This document shows, in pieces, positions 25,992-33,370 of a DNA stretch of 64,000 nt. Position numbers and translations under genes: made by a program. The DNA comes from an uncultured Bacteroidota bacterium. GTDB lineage: Bacteria; Bacteroidota; Bacteroidia; Chitinophagales; Chitinophagaceae. The notes under the pieces were generated by a model, which saw only the letters and a list, made by a program, of their open reading frames with translations, made no database searches and was not told the origin of the DNA. Position 1 is the first letter of the stretch. Each line of letters begins with the position of its first letter. Location of the stretch: contig CAILLK010000141.1 of NCBI GenBank assembly GCA_903835005.1, positions 42,750 through 106,749 of the forward strand, in the 5' to 3' direction.

Positions 25992-26372
25992 TTACTTTGC
26001 CAAACCCCTTGCCACATTAGGTGATTCAGGATTTACAGTGAGTTTGAAATATCTGGGATGAACAACTAAATCCATATCTTCCATCGGAACAACACCCAAC
26101 AAGCATTTCTCACCAAGTACCATTGCTCCTACAAAGCAAATACGATTCTCAAATTCAATTTTTATTGGCCCAACATATGGCACTAACTTTGCGGTTTCAT
26201 CTGCCAGAATGATTTCTCTCTTCTGGAGTTCATTTAAACCTAACTGGTTTGCTACATGTTGAGTAATGCATAAAAAGGTTGATCCGCTATCAACCAGGCA
26301 ATTTACCTCAATAGGTAACTGTGCCGGTATTATCGGATTTGACAACTTTATATTTGCGTATACTAATCCCAT
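25992..26372 (-). CDS. Retropepsin-like aspartic protease 1, between nuoF and nuoG
   Basis: 126 residues with no signal peptide. CLVDSGSTFLCI carries the catalytic D28 in a DSGS context, IILADET is the flap-side strand, and CLLGVVPMEDM matches the hydrophobic-Gly strand that follows in clan AA proteases. Such single-domain proteins act as homodimers. The substrate is unknown. It starts 9 bases after the nuoF stop and is co-directional, so it is probably co-transcribed with complex I. A protein-interaction role without proteolysis cannot be excluded. Confidence 0.78.
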   Translation of the reverse strand: MGLVYANIKLSNPIIPAQLPIEVNCLVDSGSTFLCITQHVANQLGLNELQKREIILADETAKLVPYVGPIKIEFENRICFVGAMVLGEKCLLGVVPMEDMDLVVHPRYFKLTVNPESPNVARGLAK

Positions 26373-26381
26373 ATTTTCTTT

Positions 26382-27737
26382 TTACACCGCTGCAGCTACA
26401 TGTATCGGATCGGCATAATGCGCCAGTCCGAAATTACGTTTCTGCGATTCTTCGGGGTTTTTTATGTGCCATTCAAACTCATCGCGGAAATGTCGGATGG
26501 CAGCGGCTACAGGCCATGCAGCGGCATCGCCCAGCGGACAGATGGTATTGCCTTCTATCTTGCGCTGAATATCCCAAAGCAGGTCTATATCGCTCATCTT
26601 GCCTTTTCCGTACTCTATGTTCTTCAAAATTTTGTACATCCAGCCGGTTCCTTCGCGGCATGGGCTGCACTGTCCGCAGCTTTCGTGGTTATAAAAGCGG
26701 GCAAGTGTCATGGTATGCCTGACCACACATTGATCTTCATCCAGAACAATAAAACCACCGGAACCCATCATACTGCCTGATGCAAAACCACCATCCGAAA
26801 GGCTTTCATAGTTCATTATCCTTGTTTCGCCCTTGGCTGTTTTCAGCAGCAGATTGGCCGGTACTATCGGCACCGACGATCCACCCGGAATGCAGGCTTT
26901 GAGCCTTTTTCCATTAGGAATACCGCCACAATATTCATCACTGTAGAGGAACTCCTCTACTGAGATGGTCATATCTATTTCATAAACTCCCTGCTTCTTT
27001 ACGTTGCCGCAAACAGAAAGCAGCTTGGTGCCAGTTGACTTACCAACACCTATTTTGGAATAAGCCTCTCCGCCAATATTAATAATGGGCACAACCGCAG
27101 CAATAGTCTCCACATTATTCACCACAGTTGGACGCATCCATACTCCCTGCACAGCAGGGAAGGGAGGCTTCATTCGTGGGTTACCCCTCTTACCTTCCAA
27201 TGATTCGATGAGGGCAGTTTCTTCTCCGCATATATATGCCCCGGCACCGCGATGTACATAAATTTCGCAGTCGAACCCTGTTCCCTGAATGTTCTTACCC
27301 AACCAGCCGTTATTCTTAGCTTCGGCAATAGCCTGGTTCAGTATATCAGGTATCCAGGCATACTCACCCCTGATATACACATAAGTAGTATTACTACCCA
27401 ATGCAAAACTGCTGATGAGCAGCCCCTCAATGAATAAGTGAGGATGAAACTCCATCAGATAGCGGTCTTTGAACGTACCCGGCTCCGATTCATCGGCATT
27501 GCACACCAGGTGGCGGGGAATGCCCTCGGGTTTAGCGAGGAAGCTCCACTTCATGCCGGTAGGGAAGCCGGCCCCTCCGCGGCCACGTAGGCCGCTTTTC
27601 TTCACTTCCTCCACGATATCGGCCGGGGCCATTTTCAGGGCCTTCTCAGCAGCGCGGTAACCACCGTTTTTGCGGTAGGTATCATAATAACGGATACCCT
27701 CGATATGATCGTTTTCTAATAATAATTTTACGCCCAT
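26382..27737 (-). CDS. nuoF: NADH-quinone oxidoreductase subunit F (NADH/FMN binding)
   Basis: 451 residues. GLRGRGGAGFPTGMKW binds NADH, GAGAYICGEETALIESLEG binds FMN, and ESCGQCSPCREG with a later Cys in NTICPLGDAAAWP binds the N3 4Fe-4S cluster. It takes electrons from NADH and passes them to NuoE and NuoG. Upstream lies a three-unit heptamer repeat ending 4 bases from the ATG. Confidence 0.97.
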   Translation of the reverse strand: MGVKLLLENDHIEGIRYYDTYRKNGGYRAAEKALKMAPADIVEEVKKSGLRGRGGAGFPTGMKWSFLAKPEGIPRHLVCNADESEPGTFKDRYLMEFHPHLFIEGLLISSFALGSNTTYVYIRGEYAWIPDILNQAIAEAKNNGWLGKNIQGTGFDCEIYVHRGAGAYICGEETALIESLEGKRGNPRMKPPFPAVQGVWMRPTVVNNVETIAAVVPIINIGGEAYSKIGVGKSTGTKLLSVCGNVKKQGVYEIDMTISVEEFLYSDEYCGGIPNGKRLKACIPGGSSVPIVPANLLLKTAKGETRIMNYESLSDGGFASGSMMGSGGFIVLDEDQCVVRHTMTLARFYNHESCGQCSPCREGTGWMYKILKNIEYGKGKMSDIDLLWDIQRKIEGNTICPLGDAAAWPVAAAIRHFRDEFEWHIKNPEESQKRNFGLAHYADPIHVAAAV

Positions 27738-27740
27738 CGT

Positions 27741-27765
27741 TCAAAGTCAAAAGTCAAAAGTTAAA
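27741..27765 (-). repeat. Short heptamer array before nuoF
   Basis: On the minus strand it reads as consecutive units ACTTTTG, ACTTTTG, ACTTTGA. It starts 4 bases upstream of the nuoF ATG, the same placement as the seven-base arrays before murC and the HTH gene at 11764. Confidence 0.65.
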
Positions 27766-27802
27766 GTTTTTTAACAACTCTTCTTTTGAGTTTAATAATC
27801 AT

Positions 27803-28162
27803 TTATCCCAGCAACATCCTCATCGGATGCAAAGTTCTTGTAAACGGATTTAAGACCAATGCCAAGGCTTCAAGTGTGGTTGCCCCGAGTAATGGTTCAT
27901 CATTTTTTTCGCCAAAAATCACAGGAGCTGTTGCACCTTCACCATTTAATTCAAAATATGCCTCTCCTATTCTTCTTGAAATCTTACTGCCATCGGCCAG
28001 GGCAAAAGTCATCTCCCTGTATGGTTCAATTCCCAAATGCCTCAGGATATCACCAGGAACAAGGCTATATACCGCACCACTGTCAATCATAAAATTGACT
28101 TCTTCCGATCCGGAAGCTTTGCGGTTTTCTTTCACCTTGAGATATTGCGTTGTAATACCCAT
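27803..28162 (-). CDS. Retropepsin-like aspartic protease 2, between nuoE and nuoF
   Basis: 119 residues. FMIDSGAVYSLVP has the catalytic D27 in a DSGA context, FALADGS resembles the flap strand and PLLGATTLEALAL is the conserved (L/I)LG-TTLE strand of this bacterial group. It is related in layout to the protease at 25992 but not closely in sequence (for example DSGA against DSGS). Two such genes in one respiratory operon is unusual. It lies 24 bases after the NTF2-like gene. Confidence 0.8.
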   Translation of the reverse strand: MGITTQYLKVKENRKASGSEEVNFMIDSGAVYSLVPGDILRHLGIEPYREMTFALADGSKISRRIGEAYFELNGEGATAPVIFGEKNDEPLLGATTLEALALVLNPFTRTLHPMRMLLG

Positions 28163-28186
28163 ACTATTTTACTTTCGCCCACACAT

Positions 28187-28624
28187 TTACTCTTGTATCT
28201 GCTCTCTTTTACTCAATCTCGAAAATAATTCCCACCTGTTTTCTTTCCAGCTCCACATCTGCACCACATCCAGGCTCAGATGCATTGGTTTACTATTTAA
28301 TACTGCATCAATTTCCGCGGTCATATTAACTGAGGCCAGATCCTTACTAATGAAATGCAGCGACTGATTGGACGTACTGATCTTTTTATAGGTCAGTTTA
28401 CCGTTGTACAAATCTTCCATCAAATCCGTTTTCGACTGCTGCCAGCCGTTACTATGAAAGTAATGGAGGTCATCCCTTAATAATATCCTTAACCGGAAAG
28501 TGTCCCTGTTTACCAATGCGGTATTCAGATCAGCAACACATTTTTCCAGATCCAGAGAATTTGCTTTTTGGGCAAAAGCACTGGTAACTAAAGCAAGAAA
28601 TAATATAGTTGTTAAAGTGCGCAT
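28187..28624 (-). CDS. Exported NTF2-like (DUF4440-type) protein
   Basis: 145 residues. Residues 1-18 (MRTLTTILFLALVTSAFA) are a Sec signal peptide. The rest follows the cone-shaped NTF2 fold: an N-terminal helix with a conserved LNTALVNRD, LRDDLHYFHSNGW, then strands ending in VQMWSWKENRWELFSRLS. Members of this superfamily bind small ligands or are minor enzymes; no specific role is evident. Its ATG directly abuts the hicA stop codon. Confidence 0.75.
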   Translation of the reverse strand: MRTLTTILFLALVTSAFAQKANSLDLEKCVADLNTALVNRDTFRLRILLRDDLHYFHSNGWQQSKTDLMEDLYNGKLTYKKISTSNQSLHFISKDLASVNMTAEIDAVLNSKPMHLSLDVVQMWSWKENRWELFSRLSKREQIQE

Positions 28625-28662
28625 TTAGCTTTTATCAATGATCAAAATAAAATCTTCCATCG
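28625..28662 (-). repeat. Direct repeat copy 1 (3' end of hicA)
   Basis: 38 bases including the hicA stop codon. They match 29106-29143 at 34 of 38 positions, and the four differences are third-position synonymous changes in an 11-codon C-terminus plus its stop. The two copies flank the hicA-hicB pair. Confidence 0.85.
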
Positions 28663-28864
28663 TTATTTTCAAATCTTCTCTTATAATCTTACTCAATAAT
28701 CCTTTAGGTAAGTCATCATTTTTATGAACAGGAACAGTTATCATTCTACCATCAATATGTTTTAGCTTATGGTGTGATCCTCTGATCTTAATTACATAAA
28801 AACCAAAAAATTCAAGAATCTTTATTAATTCTTTACCAGATAAAACAATTTGCTTATTTCCCAT
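28625..28864 (-). CDS. hicA: HicA-type mRNA interferase toxin
   Basis: 79 residues, double-stranded-RNA-binding-like fold. LIKILEFFGFYVIKIRGSHHKL with the catalytic His of GSHH (H31/H32) and ITVPVHKNDDLPKGLL are the HicA hallmarks. HicA cleaves mRNA and is neutralised by HicB. It shares one base with the hicB stop (TAATG). Its last 11 residues, MEDFILIIDKS, are identical to the C-terminus of the SRPBCC gene located beyond hicB. Confidence 0.9.
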   Translation of the reverse strand: MGNKQIVLSGKELIKILEFFGFYVIKIRGSHHKLKHIDGRMITVPVHKNDDLPKGLLSKIIREDLKITMEDFILIIDKS

Positions 28865-29091
28865 TACACAGCAATTTGTAATTCTATTTCTCTAAAACCA
28901 ATAAAATGATTTAATGTTCCCGGCCTCTCATCCTCGAGATACATTTCAATTACTTCCTGAATATTTTTCATTGCCTCGTCTATTGTCTTTCCATAAGTAT
29001 GACAACCCACAAATACCGGACAGGAAACAATAAAAATACCGTCTTCATCCTGTTCAACTAATATAGGAAAATGATACTTCTGTGTTTCCAT
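28864..29091 (-). CDS. hicB: HicB-type antitoxin
   Basis: 75 residues. FPILVEQDEDGIFIVSCPVFVGCHTYGKTIDEAMKN is the partially degraded RNase H fold of HicB (strand, DGIF, CP-x-GC-x-T-G, then the helix). The C-terminus lacks a recognisable DNA-binding HTH or RHH domain, so autoregulation may be absent; expression could depend on the nuo promoter. The order antitoxin-toxin on the same strand is less common than hicA-hicB but is known. Confidence 0.88.
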   Translation of the reverse strand: METQKYHFPILVEQDEDGIFIVSCPVFVGCHTYGKTIDEAMKNIQEVIEMYLEDERPGTLNHFIGFREIELQIAV

Positions 29092-29105
29092 ACTACAAAT
29101 TCATT

Positions 29106-29143
29106 TTAACTCTTATCAATAATCAATATAAAATCTTCCATCG
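29106..29143 (-). repeat. Direct repeat copy 2 (3' end of SRPBCC gene)
   Basis: The same 38-base segment as copy 1, here forming the last 11 codons and stop of the AHSA1-like gene. It lies 14 bases upstream of the hicB ATG. Confidence 0.85.
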
Positions 29144-29510
29144 GGTCGAAAAAGCAGTCAGTCCAGCCGCTTTTATGGCTTTTCATTTCGTCCTCATTTG
29201 GGAACCCGGTATGTTTTAAATATACCCTTGTACCAGCTTCATCTGTTTTCAATAAATAATGAACTTTTGTTGGAGTTGTGTCTTCAGGCCAGTCTGTTGT
29301 TTTCCAGGTATAGGCCAGCTCATTATCTGTAATCTTCTGCACTTCACCATACACCCATCCATCAAACATTTCAAACTTACCACCCACCTTTTTCTCCAAA
29401 ACTGCTTCGCCACCACTCCATTTCCTTATCAGTGCTGGGTCTGTCAGCAATTCCATTACCCGTTTGGGTTTTCCGGATAAGGTGAATTCAAGTGAAAGGT
29501 CGTAGGTCAT
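29106..29510 (-). CDS. SRPBCC (AHSA1-like) protein between nuoE and hicB
   Basis: 134 residues. The start MTYDLSLEFTLSGKPKRVMELLTDPALIRKW, the GGKFEMFDGWVYGEV strands and the terminal GWTDCFFDP helix match the Aha1/AHSA1 branch of the SRPBCC ligand-binding fold. Members bind hydrophobic ligands or assist other proteins. It begins 3 bases after the nuoE stop, so it is part of the nuo transcript. A role as a complex I accessory factor is possible but only suggested by position. The last 11 residues are shared with HicA. Confidence 0.82.
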   Translation of the reverse strand: MTYDLSLEFTLSGKPKRVMELLTDPALIRKWSGGEAVLEKKVGGKFEMFDGWVYGEVQKITDNELAYTWKTTDWPEDTTPTKVHYLLKTDEAGTRVYLKHTGFPNEDEMKSHKSGWTDCFFDPMEDFILIIDKS

Positions 29511-29513
29511 TAT

Positions 29514-30008
29514 TTAGTTTTTACCTGCTCTTGCTTCAGCTATCAGTTTATCAATTTTTTCTTTAGTCAGATGTTCTCTGTAGGTCTTGCCCAGTTGCAT
29601 CATGGGCGCATAGCCACAGGCACCAAGGCATTCTGCAGGCTTCAGGGTAAAGAGCCCATCTTCAGTTGTTTCTCCTTCATTGATACCCAACTTCTCCTTG
29701 ATGTAATCAATAATCTGATCACTGCCATTAAGCATACAAGGCCCGGTGCGGCATACCTCCAGCAAATACTTGCCAACAGGTTTAGTATTAAACATACTGT
29801 AGAATGTAGCTACTTCATAAACCTCAATGGGCAGAATATGCAGCAGTTCGGCAACATAATCCATTACCGGTGCATCGAGCCAGCCACCAAATTCATCCTG
29901 GGCAATATGCAATAACGGTATCAGAGCGCTCTTCTGCTTCCCTTCCGGGTAGTGTGAAATAAGCTCTTTCACCTCTTTTAATTTTTCGTCTGAAAATTGA
30001 ATTTTCAT
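29514..30008 (-). CDS. nuoE: NADH-quinone oxidoreductase subunit E
   Basis: 164 residues, thioredoxin-like 2Fe-2S protein. The ligands are in CRTGPCMLNG and, about 35 residues later, CLGACGYAP. It holds cluster N1a next to NuoF. Its ATG overlaps the stop of the nucleotidyltransferase gene by the four bases ATGA, so translation of nuoE is probably coupled to that accessory gene. Confidence 0.95.
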   Translation of the reverse strand: MKIQFSDEKLKEVKELISHYPEGKQKSALIPLLHIAQDEFGGWLDAPVMDYVAELLHILPIEVYEVATFYSMFNTKPVGKYLLEVCRTGPCMLNGSDQIIDYIKEKLGINEGETTEDGLFTLKPAECLGACGYAPMMQLGKTYREHLTKEKIDKLIAEARAGKN

Positions 30009-30463
30009 TTTCTTCTATTAAGTATTTTCTTTAAGGCTTCTGCGTCAGCCAAATCTTTATATCGTCCTGTTTTTTCTTTATTTGTAATCAATTCATTTAT
30101 ACCGATAAAATTTATGCAGACTTCCCCGTCATTTACATTGCACTTCTTCAAAAAAGCCTCATCAAAATCTACTCCTGACAAAGTTTGCATAATATCTATT
30201 CTCACGGGTGGAAAGCCTAATTGAACCACCTGGCTCTCTGACAAAAAATCATCAACTGATAAATCTAAACTACCAAAACCAAATTCATTTATTACAGCTA
30301 CCATCTTCTGCGCATTAACAGCATTATTTTTTATCCACACATCCATATCTCCTGTATTCCTCGAATAACCATAACTGTTAACTGCTAATCCTCCAACAAC
30401 CAAATATTCTACTCCAAACTTATTAAGCAACTCTATAAAATCCCTGAAATCATTCTCCAGCAT
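30005..30463 (-). CDS. Nucleotidyltransferase-fold protein, probable toxin-antitoxin component
   Basis: 152 residues from the ATG at 30463 (the frame is open to 30499). VEYLVVGGLAVNSYGYSR followed by TGDMDVWI gives the GG loop (G24-G25) and the D39-x-D41 metal pair of the NTase fold, of the DUF6036/AbiEii-like kind. Related proteins pair with small helical partners as toxins or antitoxins acting on tRNA or protein. Here the preceding 71-aa gene overlaps it by 14 bases and nuoE overlaps its end. The true function is not known. Confidence 0.75.
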   Translation of the reverse strand: MLENDFRDFIELLNKFGVEYLVVGGLAVNSYGYSRNTGDMDVWIKNNAVNAQKMVAVINEFGFGSLDLSVDDFLSESQVVQLGFPPVRIDIMQTLSGVDFDEAFLKKCNVNDGEVCINFIGINELITNKEKTGRYKDLADAEALKKILNRRK

Positions 30464-30665
30464 ATAAAGATCGTTTAAAAACCACCTTTTCAATTTCATC
30501 AGGATAACTTCCTAATTTCCATGACCAATATTTTTTCTTTAGCCGCAACAATTCTTCCAATCGCTCTTTAGTATTTTTTTCAACCCAAAAAAACAAGTAA
30601 TCATCGGATGCTTCCTCTATAGAAGACTTTTTAGAAACCAATGAAATTTTTCTATGTTTAGGCAT
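30450..30665 (-). CDS. Small basic helical protein paired with the nucleotidyltransferase
   Basis: 71 residues. After MPKHRKISLVSKKSS it has an acidic stretch and then a helix-rich basic part (NTKERLEELLRLKKKYWSWK). It resembles the short partner that commonly precedes DUF6036-type nucleotidyltransferases in Bacteroidota. No domain name can be given. It is the first gene of the pair, 58 bases after the nuoD stop. Confidence 0.65.
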   Translation of the reverse strand: MPKHRKISLVSKKSSIEEASDDYLFFWVEKNTKERLEELLRLKKKYWSWKLGSYPDEIEKVVFKRSLYAGE

Positions 30666-30723
30666 ACTTTATTTATCTGAATAAGAATATTAATCACCAC
30701 CTATTCATTAACACTCTTCTTAT

Positions 30724-31974
30724 TTAAGCGTCCAACTCCCCGGCTATCACATTCATACTACTCAGAGTTACAATAGCATCGCTAAGCAATCCGTTCTTCA
30801 CAATCTCAGGGAATGCCTGGTAGTATATGAAACACGGTCTGCGGAAATGCAACCTGTACGGTGTTCTGCCACCATCACTAATGAGGTAATAACCAACTTC
30901 GCCATTGCCACCTTCTACTGAATGATAAACCTCACCAGGCAGTGCATCAATTTCGCCCATCACCATTTTGAAATGATAGATCAGCGCTTCCATCTTAGTA
31001 TATACATCCTCTTTCGGTGGCAGATGATAATGGTCGGCCTCCTTTGCATAAAATACTTCCTTCTGATCGGGGAATTCTTTTTCTATTTTTTCTATTTTCT
31101 CCAGCGCCTGATGGATAATACTCATACTCTCCCATATCTCCAGGTTGCGCACCATAAACCTGTCATAAACATCACCGGTAGTTCCGATCGGAACCTTGAA
31201 ATCAAAATCTTCATATGAAGAGTAAGGGGTCGTAACCCGCACATCATAATCTACCCCCGCAGCCCTCAGATTAGGACCTGTGAAACCATAATTCAAAGCC
31301 CGTTCAGCACTGATCGGGCCGGCACCTATACAGCGGTCCATAAAAACCCGGTTCCTGTTGAGCAGGGATTCAAACTGCTTCATGATCTTCGGGAAGGTCT
31401 CCATGAATTTGTGGAGTTTAGCCATTGAGGCAACAGTAAAATTCCTTTCAAAACCACCAACCCTGCCAATATTTGTGGTCAGCCGCGACCCGCATATTTC
31501 TTCAAAAATTTCATAAATCTTTTCCCTTTCCTGAAAAACATATGTGAAAGGAGTTAGCGCACCGGCATCAACTGCAATTACCGAATTACAAACCAGGTGG
31601 TCGGCAATGCGTGACAGCTCCATGATTATTACCCGCAGGTATTCAACACGTTTTGGCAATTTAAGACCCAGCAACTTTTCTATGGTCATGTGCCATCCCA
31701 TATTGTTGATGGGCGATGAGCAATAATTAAGCCTGTCGGTAAGCGGAGTGATCTGGTAATATGGCCTGCGCTCTGCGATTTTTTCAAATGCCCGATGGAT
31801 ATAACCTACTGTAGGCACTGTTTCCAGTACCCGCTCACCATCTATCTCCATAATATTCTGAAACACACCATGGGTAGCCGGATGAGTGGGGCCCAGATTG
31901 AGCGTAGTTGTTTGCTTCTGAAGCGATTCTTCAGATAGCTTAATATGATGTTGCTGATGATGCAGTACTTCCAT
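30724..31974 (-). CDS. nuoD: NADH-quinone oxidoreductase subunit D
   Basis: 416 residues, the nickel-hydrogenase-like 49-kDa subunit. GPTHPATHGVFQ at the N-terminus lines the quinone site; DRLNYCSSPINNMGWHM and CIGAGPISAERALNYGFTGP are further hallmarks. The extreme C-terminus reads VIAGELDA rather than the common GE(V/I)DR ending, so the terminal Arg is absent. With NuoB it forms the quinone reduction site. The next nuo gene (nuoE) is displaced by the two-gene NTase insertion. Confidence 0.96.
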   Translation of the reverse strand: MEVLHHQQHHIKLSEESLQKQTTTLNLGPTHPATHGVFQNIMEIDGERVLETVPTVGYIHRAFEKIAERRPYYQITPLTDRLNYCSSPINNMGWHMTIEKLLGLKLPKRVEYLRVIIMELSRIADHLVCNSVIAVDAGALTPFTYVFQEREKIYEIFEEICGSRLTTNIGRVGGFERNFTVASMAKLHKFMETFPKIMKQFESLLNRNRVFMDRCIGAGPISAERALNYGFTGPNLRAAGVDYDVRVTTPYSSYEDFDFKVPIGTTGDVYDRFMVRNLEIWESMSIIHQALEKIEKIEKEFPDQKEVFYAKEADHYHLPPKEDVYTKMEALIYHFKMVMGEIDALPGEVYHSVEGGNGEVGYYLISDGGRTPYRLHFRRPCFIYYQAFPEIVKNGLLSDAIVTLSSMNVIAGELDA

Positions 31975-31985
31975 AAATCCTAATT

Positions 31986-32013
31986 ACCCTAAATCCCTAA
32001 AGGGACTTTCCCC
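31986..32013 (-). repeat. G-rich intergenic repeat before nuoD
   Basis: On the minus strand: GGGGAAAG, then TCCCTTTAGGGATTTAGGG. The CCC/GGG hairpin and trailing G run match the element before nuoN. It ends 11 bases before the nuoD ATG. Confidence 0.7.
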
Positions 32014-32088
32014 TTATTATTCAAATGGATCTAGCTATATTAACAATTAATATTTTTTTAATTTTCCTCTTAAAAAAGAAAAATAGTT

Positions 32089-32592
32089 TTACCTGCCAAA
32101 CATTTCATCATCCTTATCTCTTCTGGTCGGATCCTCCATCTGGTATTCTTTACGCATAGGGAAGTAATCCATTTCATCTACATTTAATATTCTTATAAGG
32201 TTAGGATGTCCGACAAAATTAATGCCAAAAAAATCATAGGTTTCCCGTTCCATCCAATTAGCACCGGAAAACAACTGAGTTGCTGTAAATACATCTGGTT
32301 TTTCAACAGGTACGTATATCTTCATCCTGATCCTGACATTATCAACCAGATTATGCAAATGGTAAACCACGCACAATTCTTCATCTTTGCGGGTCGGGAA
32401 ATGCACTCCGGTAAGATCAGTCAGAAATCTGAATTTCAGTTCTTCAGTATCAAAAAGAAACTGCAGTACTTTAAGGTTCATTTCTGTTGCTGCCCTGAAG
32501 GTAAGCATTCCATATGGCTCTTCTACTTCGGTAATTTGTTCGCCGAATTTTTCAGTAAGCCTTTGCTTTATTATTTCGTTTGTCAGACTCAT
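32089..32592 (-). CDS. nuoC: NADH-quinone oxidoreductase subunit C
   Basis: 167 residues, the 30-kDa subunit as a separate gene (fused to NuoD in E. coli). The diagnostic block ANWMERETYDFFGINFVGHPNL followed by the conserved R and the C-terminal DEMDYFPMRKEY is present. It sits beside NuoD in the peripheral arm. The spacer to nuoD holds a G-rich repeat. Confidence 0.95.
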   Translation of the reverse strand: MSLTNEIIKQRLTEKFGEQITEVEEPYGMLTFRAATEMNLKVLQFLFDTEELKFRFLTDLTGVHFPTRKDEELCVVYHLHNLVDNVRIRMKIYVPVEKPDVFTATQLFSGANWMERETYDFFGINFVGHPNLIRILNVDEMDYFPMRKEYQMEDPTRRDKDDEMFGR

Positions 32593-32594
32593 AA

Positions 32595-32616
32595 ACCCAA
32601 ACCCCTGATGGGGATG
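32595..32616 (-). repeat. G-rich intergenic repeat before nuoC
   Basis: On the minus strand: ATCCCCATCAGGGGTTTGGG. A CCCC/GGGG stem and a second G run end 3 bases before the nuoC ATG, so the element overlaps the expected ribosome-binding region. Confidence 0.7.
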
Positions 32617-32716
32617 CTATTTATTTCATAAAAAATAATCGCTCAAAAAACACTCAATTACTATCTCCAGCCCAAAGGCAGAGTACCTGTGTACTCCCTT
32701 TCGCGGACAGTGGGTA

Positions 32717-33307
32717 TTACTCAATCCCATAACTTTCCATCAGTTCCTTATACACCGGATTCGTCCTTCTTCTCAGGCTTTCATTCTTTACTATCTCCTG
32801 TAGTTTCAATATCCCGTCCAGTATACCTTCCGGTCTTGGCGGGCAACCCGGCACATATACATCAACAGGTATCACCTGATCAATTCCCTGCAACACTGAA
32901 TAAGAATCGAATATTCCGCCGGTGGATGCACAAGCCCCGATTGCGATCACCCATCTGGGTTCAGCCATCTGCAGATATACCTGGCGAAGTATAGGCCCTA
33001 ATTTCTTAGCTATAGTACCCGCTACCAGCAGCATATCGCATTGGCGTGGTGTGAAACCCATGCGCTCAGCGCCAAAGCGGCCAAGGTCATAATTTGAACC
33101 CATTGTAGCCATAAACTCTATGCCGCAGCAAGAAGTGGCAAAAGGCAAAGGCCAGAGAGAATTGGCACGTCCCAGGCCCACAACTTTATCAAATGTAGTT
33201 GCATAAAATCCCTCACCTGAATAACCTGGTGGCATCTCCACCATCTTTATTTTTGTATTATACTGAACCGGACGAGACATAAATAATAAATCCTCTACTC
33301 CTGACAT
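32717..33307 (-). CDS. nuoB: NADH-quinone oxidoreductase subunit B (cluster N2)
   Basis: 196 residues as opened at 33307; an ATG at 33280 (MSRPVQYN) is an alternative start about as long as typical NuoB (187 residues). The four N2 ligands are in FATSCCGIEFMA (two adjacent Cys), GACASTGG and VPGCPPRPE. N2 is the last cluster and donates electrons to quinone at the NuoD interface. Downstream of nuoA by 83 bases. Confidence 0.95.
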   Translation of the reverse strand: MSGVEDLLFMSRPVQYNTKIKMVEMPPGYSGEGFYATTFDKVVGLGRANSLWPLPFATSCCGIEFMATMGSNYDLGRFGAERMGFTPRQCDMLLVAGTIAKKLGPILRQVYLQMAEPRWVIAIGACASTGGIFDSYSVLQGIDQVIPVDVYVPGCPPRPEGILDGILKLQEIVKNESLRRRTNPVYKELMESYGIE

Positions 33308-33370
33308 TTAAGGAGTCTCTTTTAAATTGTTAAAAAAAAGAACTTAGAATTCTCATTACTAAAAAACTGC

